Assembly: GCA_937907395.1 (NCBI GenBank)
Contig: CALCII010000011.1
Span: 970,955-1,034,954 of the forward strand
Direction: 5' to 3'
DNA length: 64,000 bases
From: an uncultured Chitinophagaceae bacterium
Lineage (GTDB): Bacteria > Bacteroidota > Bacteroidia > Chitinophagales > Chitinophagaceae
Shown: positions 34,210 to 41,869 of the stretch, one piece after another
Position numbering within the stretch: position 1 is the first letter of the stretch
Layout of the letters: each line of letters opens with the position of its first letter
Translations under genes and position numbers: made by a program
The notes under the pieces: generated by a model
The model's input: only the letters and a program-made list of their open reading frames with translations
The model's database searches: none
Told to the model about the DNA's origin: nothing

Positions 34210-35695
34210 GTTGGTGAAGCAGAAAATTATGGCTGTTGAACCTGCAACTACTGTTGAGATTATTGGCAGCAGCAGCAGGGGCGACAGGGAATTATTTGTG
34301 CCCTTATCTTCTCTTGATGGTACTGACTTCTTCACACAGGAAATATTTGAAGCATTACAGAATAATGAAGCAGATATAGCTGTTCATTCATTGAAGGATA
34401 TGAGTGCGCCTCATTTTTTCAGTCATAATGCATTTGCTATTGTAGACAGAGATGATGTTCGTGATGTTGTTATATTCAATCCGGGTGTTATTGATAAAAT
34501 CAAATCGGGCGAAACGATTATTGTAGGGACCTGTTCACCACGCAGAGAGGAAATGGCTATTGGATTTTTGAAGAAAGCACTGCCACAATTGCATGCAGAA
34601 ATTTCGATTGAAACAAAACCGATACGTGGAAATGTGGAAGGACGATTGAAGCAGTTGCATGAAGGAAACTATGATGCCACCATTCTGGCCACTGCAGGTT
34701 TAAACCGCTTGTTAAGAGCTGAGAAAGAAAGCCGGGTAGCTGATCAATTATCTGTAGGCGATTTACTGAAAGATAAATTGCTGATGTTATTACCACTCAT
34801 TGAATGTGTTCCGGCACCCTGCCAGGCAGCCATTGTTGTGGAAGCAGATCCCTCAAATAAGCCGGCTGTTGAAATATTGAATAAAATCAATCAACCAGAT
34901 CTGTTTGCAGAAGCTTATGCAGAAAAAAAGCGGGCTTATGAATACGGAACCGGCTGTTTGCAAAAATTTGGTGTTACTACAATACATACGCAGCGGCAAT
35001 CATACCTCTATGCAGCTGGAGAAGATGCTCACGGACGAACATTCAGTGAGTGGAGTCATTTGCCTGGGCCAATACCGGAGTCATCTAAGTTATTTTCATC
35101 GACCGATTGTATGAAAGATTTCTTCACCTATCAATGGAGTGAAGAAACAGTTACAATTGCTCATCCGGTTGTATTTGTGGCCAATTATAAAGCATTGGTG
35201 CAACAGAATATAGCTGAGCAATTAACCGGCAAACAAATCTGGGCTTCCGGAACAAAAACCTGGTATGAGTTGGCGAAACGTGGATTATGGGTGAATGGTT
35301 GTGCAGATGCATTGGGTTATGAAACGTTAAATGCTGTTTGGCAAATGCCCTTGTTTGAAATCAACAATAATGATGTTTGTATTCTCTCTCATCAAAAAGC
35401 AGTTGAGCGCTGGAAACAAAAAGGATACCATGCTGTTTCCAACTATGTGTTGATGCCTTCCGGGAATCAGTACATAGCTGAGCAGGTTGCTGCAGCCACA
35501 CATTTGTTCTGGAGCAGTTTTGCGCAATTTGAACAATACGGATCATTTGCCAGGCATGATGCAGTTCATCTCTGCGCAGGAGGTGAAACGGCTTCCCTGT
35601 TGTTGAAGCAAGGAATAGAGCCCGTTATTTTTCCCACTATTAAATCATTTGAGCAATGGAGAAAATTGACCATCCACTCACACAACGCCGCCTGA
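34154..35695 (+). CDS. HemC-HemD fusion: hydroxymethylbilane synthase / uroporphyrinogen-III synthase
   Basis: A 513-residue two-domain protein. Residues 1-300 are HemC: IICRASRLSLLQAELV, HSLKDM (Asp 82), DVRDVVIF, GTCSPRRE (125-131), IRGNVEGRLKQL, ATILATAGLNRL. The dipyrromethane-cofactor cysteine is best placed at Cys 268 (YGTGCLQKFGV). Two motifs deviate: PAPCQAAIVVE replaces the usual PAPGQGA, and GCLQKFGV replaces GCxVPIG. Residues about 330-513 resemble HemD (VVFVANYKAL, IWASGTKTWYELAKRGLWVNGCA, LFWSSFAQFE, HLCAGGETASLLLKQGIEPVIFPTIKSFEQW). GTG start at 34154, overlapping ALAS by 56 bases: tight coupling. Confidence 0.85.
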   Translation: MKIIRIICRASRLSLLQAELVKQKIMAVEPATTVEIIGSSSRGDRELFVPLSSLDGTDFFTQEIFEALQNNEADIAVHSLKDMSAPHFFSHNAFAIVDRDDVRDVVIFNPGVIDKIKSGETIIVGTCSPRREEMAIGFLKKALPQLHAEISIETKPIRGNVEGRLKQLHEGNYDATILATAGLNRLLRAEKESRVADQLSVGDLLKDKLLMLLPLIECVPAPCQAAIVVEADPSNKPAVEILNKINQPDLFAEAYAEKKRAYEYGTGCLQKFGVTTIHTQRQSYLYAAGEDAHGRTFSEWSHLPGPIPESSKLFSSTDCMKDFFTYQWSEETVTIAHPVVFVANYKALVQQNIAEQLTGKQIWASGTKTWYELAKRGLWVNGCADALGYETLNAVWQMPLFEINNNDVCILSHQKAVERWKQKGYHAVSNYVLMPSGNQYIAEQVAAATHLFWSSFAQFEQYGSFARHDAVHLCAGGETASLLLKQGIEPVIFPTIKSFEQWRKLTIHSHNAA

Positions 35696-36651
35696 GAACG
35701 GATACGCATATCCGTGAGTTAACGGCTTCTGTAAAACTCTCCTGTAAAAGTTTTATTCAGCCATTATTTGTGGAGGAAACATTATCTGCCCCAAGGGATG
35801 TGCAAGGCTTAAATGGTGTTCGGGTGGATTCATTGGAAACCGTAATTGAAACAATTGCTGCTGATCTGGAAAATGGGATCAGTAAGTTTCTTTTATTTCC
35901 GGTTCCTGCTTCCAAACAGGAGGAACGTTTTGATTTCTCGTTTGCCGTTTCGGTGATTAAAAAGATCCGTAAAGAGTTTGAAGATAAAATATGGCTCGCA
36001 GCCGATCTGTGCCTCTGCAGTTATACAACACATGGGCATTGTGGTATCCTGAACCATGATCATACCAAACTGATCAATCATAAAACAGTTGAGGTGTTGT
36101 CACAATATGCTGCATTGCTTGTAGCAGCGGGAGTGGATTGTATTGCTCCCAGTGATATGATGGATGGACGCATCTCTGCGATTCGTACCAGGCTCGATGC
36201 ATTGGGTTTTGATGATGTAAGTATCATGAGCTATGCTGCCAAGTTCAGCTCACAGTTTTATGGCCCGTTCAGGGATGCCTGTCACTCAGCTCCCAATTCG
36301 AAAGGATTGCAAAACCGGAGAACCTATCAGATGTCGCCGTTTAATATCAATGATGCTATCAGTAGTGCTTTGCGTGATGAAAAGGAGGGTGCCGATATTT
36401 TAATGGTGAAACCTGCTGCTTTATATACGGATGTAATAGCTTCGCTCAAACAAAGAACCCTGAAGCCATTGGCAGCATATCATGTAAGTGGTGAGTACGC
36501 TGCTATTGAATCATTGGCTGCCCAGGGTTTATTGAACAGAGAAGCCGGACATATTGAAGTATGGGCTGCTTTGCAAAGATCCGGTGCTGATATCATCATC
36601 AGTTATGCAGCCAGACATGCAAAAGAGTGGATTGAAAAAATGGATTATTAA
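35656..36651 (+). CDS. hemB: Porphobilinogen synthase (ALA dehydratase)
   Basis: A 331-residue HemB joining two ALA to porphobilinogen. Zinc cysteines are in ADLCLCSYTTHGHCGIL (119, 121, 129), so it is the zinc-type. Schiff-base lysines are in SYAAKFSSQFYGPFRDA (196) and LMVKPAALYTDVI (252). AAYHVSGEYA is also typical. It overlaps hemCD by 40 bases, and the DUF2490 gene begins two bases after its stop, so this is one tightly packed operon. Confidence 0.95.
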   Translation: MEKIDHPLTQRRLRTDTHIRELTASVKLSCKSFIQPLFVEETLSAPRDVQGLNGVRVDSLETVIETIAADLENGISKFLLFPVPASKQEERFDFSFAVSVIKKIRKEFEDKIWLAADLCLCSYTTHGHCGILNHDHTKLINHKTVEVLSQYAALLVAAGVDCIAPSDMMDGRISAIRTRLDALGFDDVSIMSYAAKFSSQFYGPFRDACHSAPNSKGLQNRRTYQMSPFNINDAISSALRDEKEGADILMVKPAALYTDVIASLKQRTLKPLAAYHVSGEYAAIESLAAQGLLNREAGHIEVWAALQRSGADIIISYAARHAKEWIEKMDY

Positions 36652-36653
36652 TT

Positions 36654-37343
36654 GTGAAGTGGTTTTTGTTCATAGGGATGTTATTGTTGGTGAATCATGT
36701 TTTTTCACAACGACCCGTTACCGGAATTTGGATGACTGTGAATTTGCCTGTTAGATTGTCAGATAAATGGCAAATGCATAACGACGCCAGTTACCGTTCC
36801 TTGGGGAATTCAGTTTATGCTTTACAATATTTGTATCGCCCGGGAATCAGGTACAATATCAATGCTTCAAATTCTACCGCAGCAGGGGTTGCTTTTTTCT
36901 TTACACGGACGAGCTTCAATAAAACAAATCCTGAGTTTGGAAAAGAATTTCGATTATGGGAAGAGGTTCTTTTACAAAAAAATATAACGAAACGGGGGCA
37001 GTGGCACAATCGGTTTCGGATGGAGCAACGTTTTTTTAAAGAAACGTCAATAAAATCTGCTTACAATGCGTACAGATTTCGCCTGCGGACGTCTTTCGTT
37101 CAAAAGCTGTCTGATAAATGGTCACTTCAATTTATTGAAGAATACATGCAGCAACTGTCTCATAACAAGTTCCAATATGATCAAAATCGTCTGATTATTA
37201 ACGGAAGCTGCTGGATATCATCTTCTGCTCAAATTCAGGCTGGTTACCTTTGCCTTATATGGCCACAAAACCAGGTTCAGCATTTGTTAAGTATTGGATT
37301 CCAAAAAAACATTTCGATTCATGACAACGGTAACGACAACTAA
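36654..37343 (+). CDS. DUF2490 outer-membrane barrel protein in the siroheme operon
   Basis: A 229-residue exported protein, GTG start, signal peptide ending NHVFSQ. Pattern RPVTGIWMTVNLPVRLSDKWQMHNDASYRSLG, LQYLYRPGIRYNI, RLWEEVLLQKNI, QWHNRFRMEQRFF and YRFRLRTSFVQKL fits DUF2490, a family of small Bacteroidota outer-membrane beta-barrels of unknown role. It is embedded between hemB (2-base gap) and the precorrin dehydrogenase-permease gene (23-base overlap), so it belongs to the operon. A second DUF2490 protein lies at 41870. It may pass sulfur compounds across the outer membrane; this is inference. Confidence 0.82.
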   Translation: MKWFLFIGMLLLVNHVFSQRPVTGIWMTVNLPVRLSDKWQMHNDASYRSLGNSVYALQYLYRPGIRYNINASNSTAAGVAFFFTRTSFNKTNPEFGKEFRLWEEVLLQKNITKRGQWHNRFRMEQRFFKETSIKSAYNAYRFRLRTSFVQKLSDKWSLQFIEEYMQQLSHNKFQYDQNRLIINGSCWISSSAQIQAGYLCLIWPQNQVQHLLSIGFQKNISIHDNGNDN

Positions 37344-38802
37344 GAATACTTTATATCCTGTTTTTCTGAAATTGGAACAGCTGCAATTGTTGCTGGTAGG
37401 TGCAGGCAATGTAGGTTTGGAAAAGCTGGAATCTGTGCTTGGCAATTCACCATCCGCCAAAATAACAATTGTGGCTCCGGTTGTAAAGCCAGAGTTAAAA
37501 CATTTGTTGCTCGATTATCCTGAATGCATTTTATTGGAGCGGAAGTATCAGGAACAGGATCTGGAGGGAAAAGACCTAGTGATTCTTGCAACAGATGATG
37601 CCGAACTTCACCGGCAAATTAAAAGCGTTGCTAATGAAAAAGGGATCCTGGTTAACGTGGCAGATACGCCGGATCTTTGTGATTTTTACCTCAGCAGTAT
37701 TGTACAGAAAGGCCAGCTTAAGATTGCTATTTCAACAAATGGAAAATCGCCTACTGCAGCCAAACGAATCAAAGAATTACTAAATGATGCGATTCCGGAT
37801 GAAGTGGATGATATGGTCGAAAACCTCCACAAAGTGAGAAATAAACTGGGAGGCGATTTTCAGTACAAGGTGAAGAAAATGAATGAGATCACCAAAGTAT
37901 TGGTGTCTAAAGAGAAAGTACAGAAAGGACCTAATTGGGTGAAGATTGCAACCTATAGCTCGCTTGCATTTATATTAATGATCATCGGGCATTTTGTATT
38001 TTCTTATTTGCCATTGCAGGAAATGAAAGAGGGAACGATCTCATGGTATAAGTCCCTCGATAAAAACTTTCACTGGATGGTATTAGCAGGTTTTATCGCA
38101 CAAATGGTGGATGGTGCTTTGGGAATGGGATATGGTGTTACCAGTGCAACAATTCTTTTATCGGCGGGGGTGAACCCGGCAGCCATCAGCGGCAGTATTC
38201 ATACCGCTGAAATGTTTTCAAGTGGAGCTTCAGGATACAGCCATTATAAGTTTGGAAATGTCAATAAGAAATTATTTAAGCGTTTAGTGATTCCGGGAGT
38301 AATCGGTGCTGTGGCAGGAGCTGTTATGTTGGTTTTTCTTGGCGATAAGTATGGAGTATTCATCCGCCCGGTTATTGCGTTTTACACTTTGTTTCTCGGA
38401 GCAAAATTTATCATGAATGCTTTCCGGAAAGATCCGCCTGTGAAAAAGATCAAGCGATATGGCCTGCTTGCTGCTACAGGAGGTTTTTTTGATTCTTTTG
38501 GTGGTGGTGGTTGGGGCCCTATTGTAACAACTACTCTTATCAATTCCGGCAGAAGCCACCGGTATGCGGTTGGTACTGTAAGTCTGACTGAATTTTTTGT
38601 AACTCTGGCAAGTGCCTTTACGTTTTTTCAGTTAATCGGTATCAGCCACTGGCAAACAATTCTTGCTTTAATCATAGGTGGTTTTACTGCTGCACCGGTA
38701 GCAGCGAGACTGGCAGGCAAACTGCCTAAGAAAACGGCTTTTCTGCTGTTGGGGATACTGGTGATCATCTGGAGTATAAGGATACTTGTAAAAATATTAT
38801 AA
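37321..38802 (+). CDS. Precorrin-2 dehydrogenase (SirC/Met8-like) fused to TauE/SafE permease
   Basis: A 493-residue two-part protein. Residues 1-198 are a SirC/Met8/CysG N-terminal-type siroheme synthase: YPVFLKLEQLQLLLVGAGNVGLEKLESVL (NAD loop at 27-32), VILATDD, ILVNVADTPDLCDFYLSSIV (catalytic-region Asp 115), AISTNGKSPTAAKRIKELL. From about 207 on come about eight transmembrane helices of the TSUP (TauE/SafE) family (AQMVDGALGMGYGVTSATILLSAGVNP, GGFFDSFGGGGWGPIVTTTL), which move sulfite or organosulfonates. The fusion unites siroheme making with sulfur-anion transport. The Met8-like half might also chelate iron, since no separate chelatase is seen. Confidence 0.88.
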   Translation: MTTVTTTKNTLYPVFLKLEQLQLLLVGAGNVGLEKLESVLGNSPSAKITIVAPVVKPELKHLLLDYPECILLERKYQEQDLEGKDLVILATDDAELHRQIKSVANEKGILVNVADTPDLCDFYLSSIVQKGQLKIAISTNGKSPTAAKRIKELLNDAIPDEVDDMVENLHKVRNKLGGDFQYKVKKMNEITKVLVSKEKVQKGPNWVKIATYSSLAFILMIIGHFVFSYLPLQEMKEGTISWYKSLDKNFHWMVLAGFIAQMVDGALGMGYGVTSATILLSAGVNPAAISGSIHTAEMFSSGASGYSHYKFGNVNKKLFKRLVIPGVIGAVAGAVMLVFLGDKYGVFIRPVIAFYTLFLGAKFIMNAFRKDPPVKKIKRYGLLAATGGFFDSFGGGGWGPIVTTTLINSGRSHRYAVGTVSLTEFFVTLASAFTFFQLIGISHWQTILALIIGGFTAAPVAARLAGKLPKKTAFLLLGILVIIWSIRILVKIL

Positions 38803-38807
38803 ATTAA

Positions 38808-38849
38808 AGTCTACTAAAATAGTAGGAATATAAAAAACTCCTATATTTG
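38808..38849 (+). promoter_or_regulatory. Operator (site A) and promoter upstream of the TonB receptor
   Basis: AGTCTACT-AAAAT-AGTAGGAA (38808-38828) is the most symmetric copy of the shared dyad. TATATTTG (38842-38849) is a perfect -7 box; the dyad covers the place of the -33 box. It starts five bases after the permease-fusion stop codon. Confidence 0.62.
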
Positions 38850-38867
38850 CACTTGAAAAATACTGAG

Positions 38868-38890
38868 AAAGCCTGCGGGCTTTTCTTTTC
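38868..38890 (+). terminator. Terminator just downstream of the site A promoter
   Basis: AAAGCC (38868-38873), loop TGCG, GGCTTT (38878-38883) then TTCTTTTC. It can end the siroheme operon, but it also lies only about 12 bases after the expected start of the promoter at 38842-38849, so transcripts from there would be very short unless it is read through. Confidence 0.65.
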
Positions 38891-38897
38891 AATTAAA

Positions 38898-38918
38898 AGT
38901 CTACTAAATTGGTAGAGA
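38898..38918 (+). promoter_or_regulatory. Operator copy (site C) upstream of the TonB receptor
   Basis: AGTCTACT-AAATT-GGTAGAGA is another copy of the shared dyad. With its flanks it is a near direct repeat of site A (both preceded by AATTAAA and followed by AATA). It ends 17 bases before a 23-codon ORF. No good -7 box is seen next to it. Confidence 0.6.
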
Positions 38919-38935
38919 ATAAAATCGAACAAAGT

Positions 38936-39007
38936 ATGATCCGATTTGATGATTCAATATTGATTTATTCTGTTTTGCTCCGCTTCATTACATCCGACCG
39001 ATGTTGA
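38936..39007 (+). CDS. Possible 23-residue leader ORF before the TonB receptor
   Basis: ATG at 38936 opens a 23-codon frame, MIRFDDSILIYSVLLRF... ending SDRC and TGA. It starts 17 bases after operator C, the same distance by which operators B and E precede their genes, which is the main reason to list it. A second tiny frame (13 codons, ATG at 39001) overlaps its end. A hairpin CCACC-CAACA-GGTGG (39048-39062) follows. It could be a regulatory uORF; evidence is slight. Confidence 0.35.
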   Translation: MIRFDDSILIYSVLLRFITSDRC

Positions 39008-39097
39008 CGGAGGAGTTTGCTATCTCTTTTGCCGCTATATGAAACAGCCACCCAACAGGTGGTGCTTAACAGATTTATTATTATTAAAAACCTGACT

Positions 39098-41680
39098 ATG
39101 AGATTATTGTTATTTGTTGCACTATTGGTGTCTGCATCAGTACAAACCGCTTTTGCTCAACACCAGCTTACAGGATTCATTAAAGATGGCAAAGGTGCGC
39201 CTATCGACGGTGCGTCTGTAAAAGTAAAAAATGCAAAGACCTTCTCTCTGGCCGATTCAAAAGGAAAATTTGTGATTCAGTCTCCTGAGAAACTTCCTTT
39301 CGTGTTGGAGATCTCTTCTGTTGGTTATTATCCTTCAGAAGTAACTATTTCTGAATTGAAAGATAGCGTACTCAATATTGTACTTGTTGATAACAACCAG
39401 CTTTCTGAAGTGGTGATTACTTCAAGGCGGCGTGTGGAATCAGCACAAAATGTGCCTATTCCTATTACAGTAGTTTCCGGCGCACAAGTTGAAAACTCCG
39501 GTGCGTTCAATGTAAACCGCTTAAAGGAATTAGTTCCCAGCTTGCAGTTATATACTTCTAACCCTCGAAATACAGGTATCAATATCCGTGGATTGGGCTC
39601 TCCATTTGGTCTCACCAATGACGGACTTGATCCCGGTGTTGGTTTTTATGTAGATGGTGTTTATTATGCAAGGCCTGCTGCTGCAGTTATTGATTTCATT
39701 GATCTCGAGCAGGTGGAAGTATTGCGTGGGCCACAGGGTACATTGTTTGGAAAGAATACAACCTCCGGAGCGTTTAATATTACAACCCGTAAACCTTCTT
39801 TTACTCCGGGAGCTAATTTTGAATTGAGTTACGGTAATTACAGTTACGTACAGGCGAAAGCATCTGTAACAGGTGCCTTGAGTAAAAAATTTGCTACACG
39901 TATTTCATTTTCCGGAACGAATCGTAATGGATTGGTTGAAAATGTGCGTACGGGTAAATACACCAATGAATTAAACAACCTTGGTATTCGTGGGCAACTG
40001 TTATTTAAACCATCTTCCAAAACATCTATTAACCTTTCCGGTGATTACTCAACACAGGATCCTGATGGTTATGCACAGGTGCTGGCAGGCGTGGTTGTAA
40101 CAAAACGTGCTGCTTATCGTCAGTTCAATGCCATCATTTCAGATTTACATTATACACTTCCAAGTTTAAATGCGTTTGATCGCAAGATTGATCATGATGT
40201 TCCATGGAACTCCGGAAACGATCTGGGTGGAGTATCGCTCAACATCGAACATAAAATTGGCTTTGGTAAACTTACTTCTACAACAGCATGGCGTTACTGG
40301 AACTGGGATCCTTCCAACGACAGGGATTTTACAGGTTTGCCGGCTCTTGCTAAGTCGCAGAACCCAGCTAAGCACAGCAACTGGTCACAGGAAATCCGTT
40401 ATGCTGGTGAAATCAATTCCCGCCTGAGCGGAGTGGTTGGATTGTTTTACATTGACCAGGAAGTAAAAATCACAGGTACAGAAGAAGCAGGATCTGCACA
40501 ATGGCGTTTCGCACAAAGCAGTACCAGTTCTTTATGGCAAACACCCGGTTTGTTTGAAGGATTTGGAATAAGAACTAATGCATCAATTAAATCACAAAGT
40601 GCTGCGGTATTTGCCAACGTAGATTGGGAAGTGGCAAAAGGATTTCATATTCTTCCAGGTGTTCGTTTTAATTATGATAAAAAAGATGTTTATTATAACA
40701 GGGTGGCATATGGCGGATTGGATACAGCTACTTTCAACGGTACAACAGCACAAAAAGTGACACTGCAAGGATTCAAGAACGGAGTATATACAAGTCAATA
40801 CTACGTTGCAGATGCAAATGAAAATAATTTCACCTACCAGCTTACGGTTGCATACCGCCCAACCAAAAAGATCAATGCATTTGCAACTTATTCAACCAGT
40901 TTCAAACCTGTTGGTGTGAATGTAGCGGGCCTACCTACGGTGAATGGTCAACCTGCAACCAACCTGGCTGTGATTAAACCGGAAGATGTAAGGCATTATG
41001 AAATAGGTGCAAAAACGAATCCTACTGAGAATTTCATTTTTAATATCGTTTACCACAATACAGATATCAAAAACTACCAGGCCAATGTACAGTCGCCTGA
41101 GTTAGGTGTAAACCGTGGTTACATAGCTAATGCAGAATCTGTAAATGTAAAAGGTGTTGAAGTGGATGCGAATTATAAACTGAATAACAACTTTGTATTT
41201 TATGGCGCACTGGCTTATACAGATGGAAAGTATGTGAAGTTTACAAATGCACCACTTCCGTTGGAAGAAACCGGGTTAACTGAAAATGGAGTACAAAAAG
41301 CCTTTAAAGATATTTCAGGGGGCCGCCTGCCCGGTATTTCGAAATGGTCGGGTTCATTGGGTGGCGAATACACAACGCCAAGTGTATTCCTTTCAAAACC
41401 ATCTAAATTCTTTGTCGCACTCGAAAGCTTTTATCGTTCAGAATTTTCATCCAGTCCATCACCTTCTGCTTATTTGAATATTGACGGATATGCACTGGTG
41501 AATGGAAGAATCGGATTCCGTTCCGTTGGCAATGGATTATCTGCCTTTATCTGGGCCCGCAACATTCGGAATAAAAATTATTATGAGCAATTATTACCTG
41601 CTGGTGGTAATGCCGGACAATACGGTGCTGTATTGGGAGATCAAAGAACATTTGGAGTAACCTTGCGTTATTCACTTTAA
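39098..41680 (+). CDS. TonB-dependent outer-membrane receptor
   Basis: An 860-residue receptor if started at the ATG at 39098, giving a signal peptide ending TAFAQ (the frame is open from 39017). Order: carboxypeptidase-regulatory-like domain (about 23-105, LTGFIKDGKGAPIDGASVKVKN), TonB-box/plug (VVITSRRRVESAQNVPIPITVVSG ... VEVLRGPQGTLFGKNTTSGAFNITT), then a 22-strand barrel ending in a terminal YSL. It resembles siderophore/small-molecule receptors more than SusC. Two copies of the sulfur-regulon dyad upstream suggest it imports a sulfur-containing compound (sulfonate, sulfate ester or thiol). The substrate is unknown. Confidence 0.9.
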   Translation: MRLLLFVALLVSASVQTAFAQHQLTGFIKDGKGAPIDGASVKVKNAKTFSLADSKGKFVIQSPEKLPFVLEISSVGYYPSEVTISELKDSVLNIVLVDNNQLSEVVITSRRRVESAQNVPIPITVVSGAQVENSGAFNVNRLKELVPSLQLYTSNPRNTGINIRGLGSPFGLTNDGLDPGVGFYVDGVYYARPAAAVIDFIDLEQVEVLRGPQGTLFGKNTTSGAFNITTRKPSFTPGANFELSYGNYSYVQAKASVTGALSKKFATRISFSGTNRNGLVENVRTGKYTNELNNLGIRGQLLFKPSSKTSINLSGDYSTQDPDGYAQVLAGVVVTKRAAYRQFNAIISDLHYTLPSLNAFDRKIDHDVPWNSGNDLGGVSLNIEHKIGFGKLTSTTAWRYWNWDPSNDRDFTGLPALAKSQNPAKHSNWSQEIRYAGEINSRLSGVVGLFYIDQEVKITGTEEAGSAQWRFAQSSTSSLWQTPGLFEGFGIRTNASIKSQSAAVFANVDWEVAKGFHILPGVRFNYDKKDVYYNRVAYGGLDTATFNGTTAQKVTLQGFKNGVYTSQYYVADANENNFTYQLTVAYRPTKKINAFATYSTSFKPVGVNVAGLPTVNGQPATNLAVIKPEDVRHYEIGAKTNPTENFIFNIVYHNTDIKNYQANVQSPELGVNRGYIANAESVNVKGVEVDANYKLNNNFVFYGALAYTDGKYVKFTNAPLPLEETGLTENGVQKAFKDISGGRLPGISKWSGSLGGEYTTPSVFLSKPSKFFVALESFYRSEFSSSPSPSAYLNIDGYALVNGRIGFRSVGNGLSAFIWARNIRNKNYYEQLLPAGGNAGQYGAVLGDQRTFGVTLRYSL

Positions 41681-41729
41681 TAAGTTATTAAAGAATGTTT
41701 CTGGCTGCATGCGGAAACTGTTGCAAAAA

Positions 41730-41755
41730 AAGCGTCACAATTTATTGTGACGCTT
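41730..41755. terminator. Perfect 11-base hairpin after the TonB receptor gene
   Basis: AAGCGTCACAA (41730-41740), loop TTTA, TTGTGACGCTT (41745-41755). The A-run just before it gives a T-run only on the minus strand; on the plus strand it is followed by ACATTA. It separates the receptor gene from the tRNA-like element. Confidence 0.75.
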
Positions 41756-41763
41756 ACATTATT

Positions 41764-41834
41764 AGCTGCATGACCGAGAGGATAGGTGGAGGTGAGCAAA
41801 ACCTCTGACGCCGGTTCGAATCCGGCTGCAGCGT
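41764..41834 (+). tRNA. tRNA-Cys-like element with abnormal anticodon loop
   Basis: Folds as a tRNA: acceptor GCTGCA/TGCAGC (six pairs, position 1-72 an A-G mismatch), T at position 8, D arm ACC-GAGAGGATA-GGT with G18 G19, anticodon stem GAGGT/ACCTC, four-base variable loop, T arm GCCGG-TTCGAAT-CCGGC. The anticodon loop is GAGCAAA, giving anticodon GCA (Cys), but position 33 is A, not the near-universal U, and 32 is G. CysRS identity features G2-C71, C3-G70 and U73 are kept. No CCA is encoded. It is either a decaying tRNA-Cys copy or a non-decoding tRNA mimic. Confidence 0.6.
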
Positions 41835-41869
41835 CAGCTTATGGTTTTATATTTTTTTAGTTAACGTTT

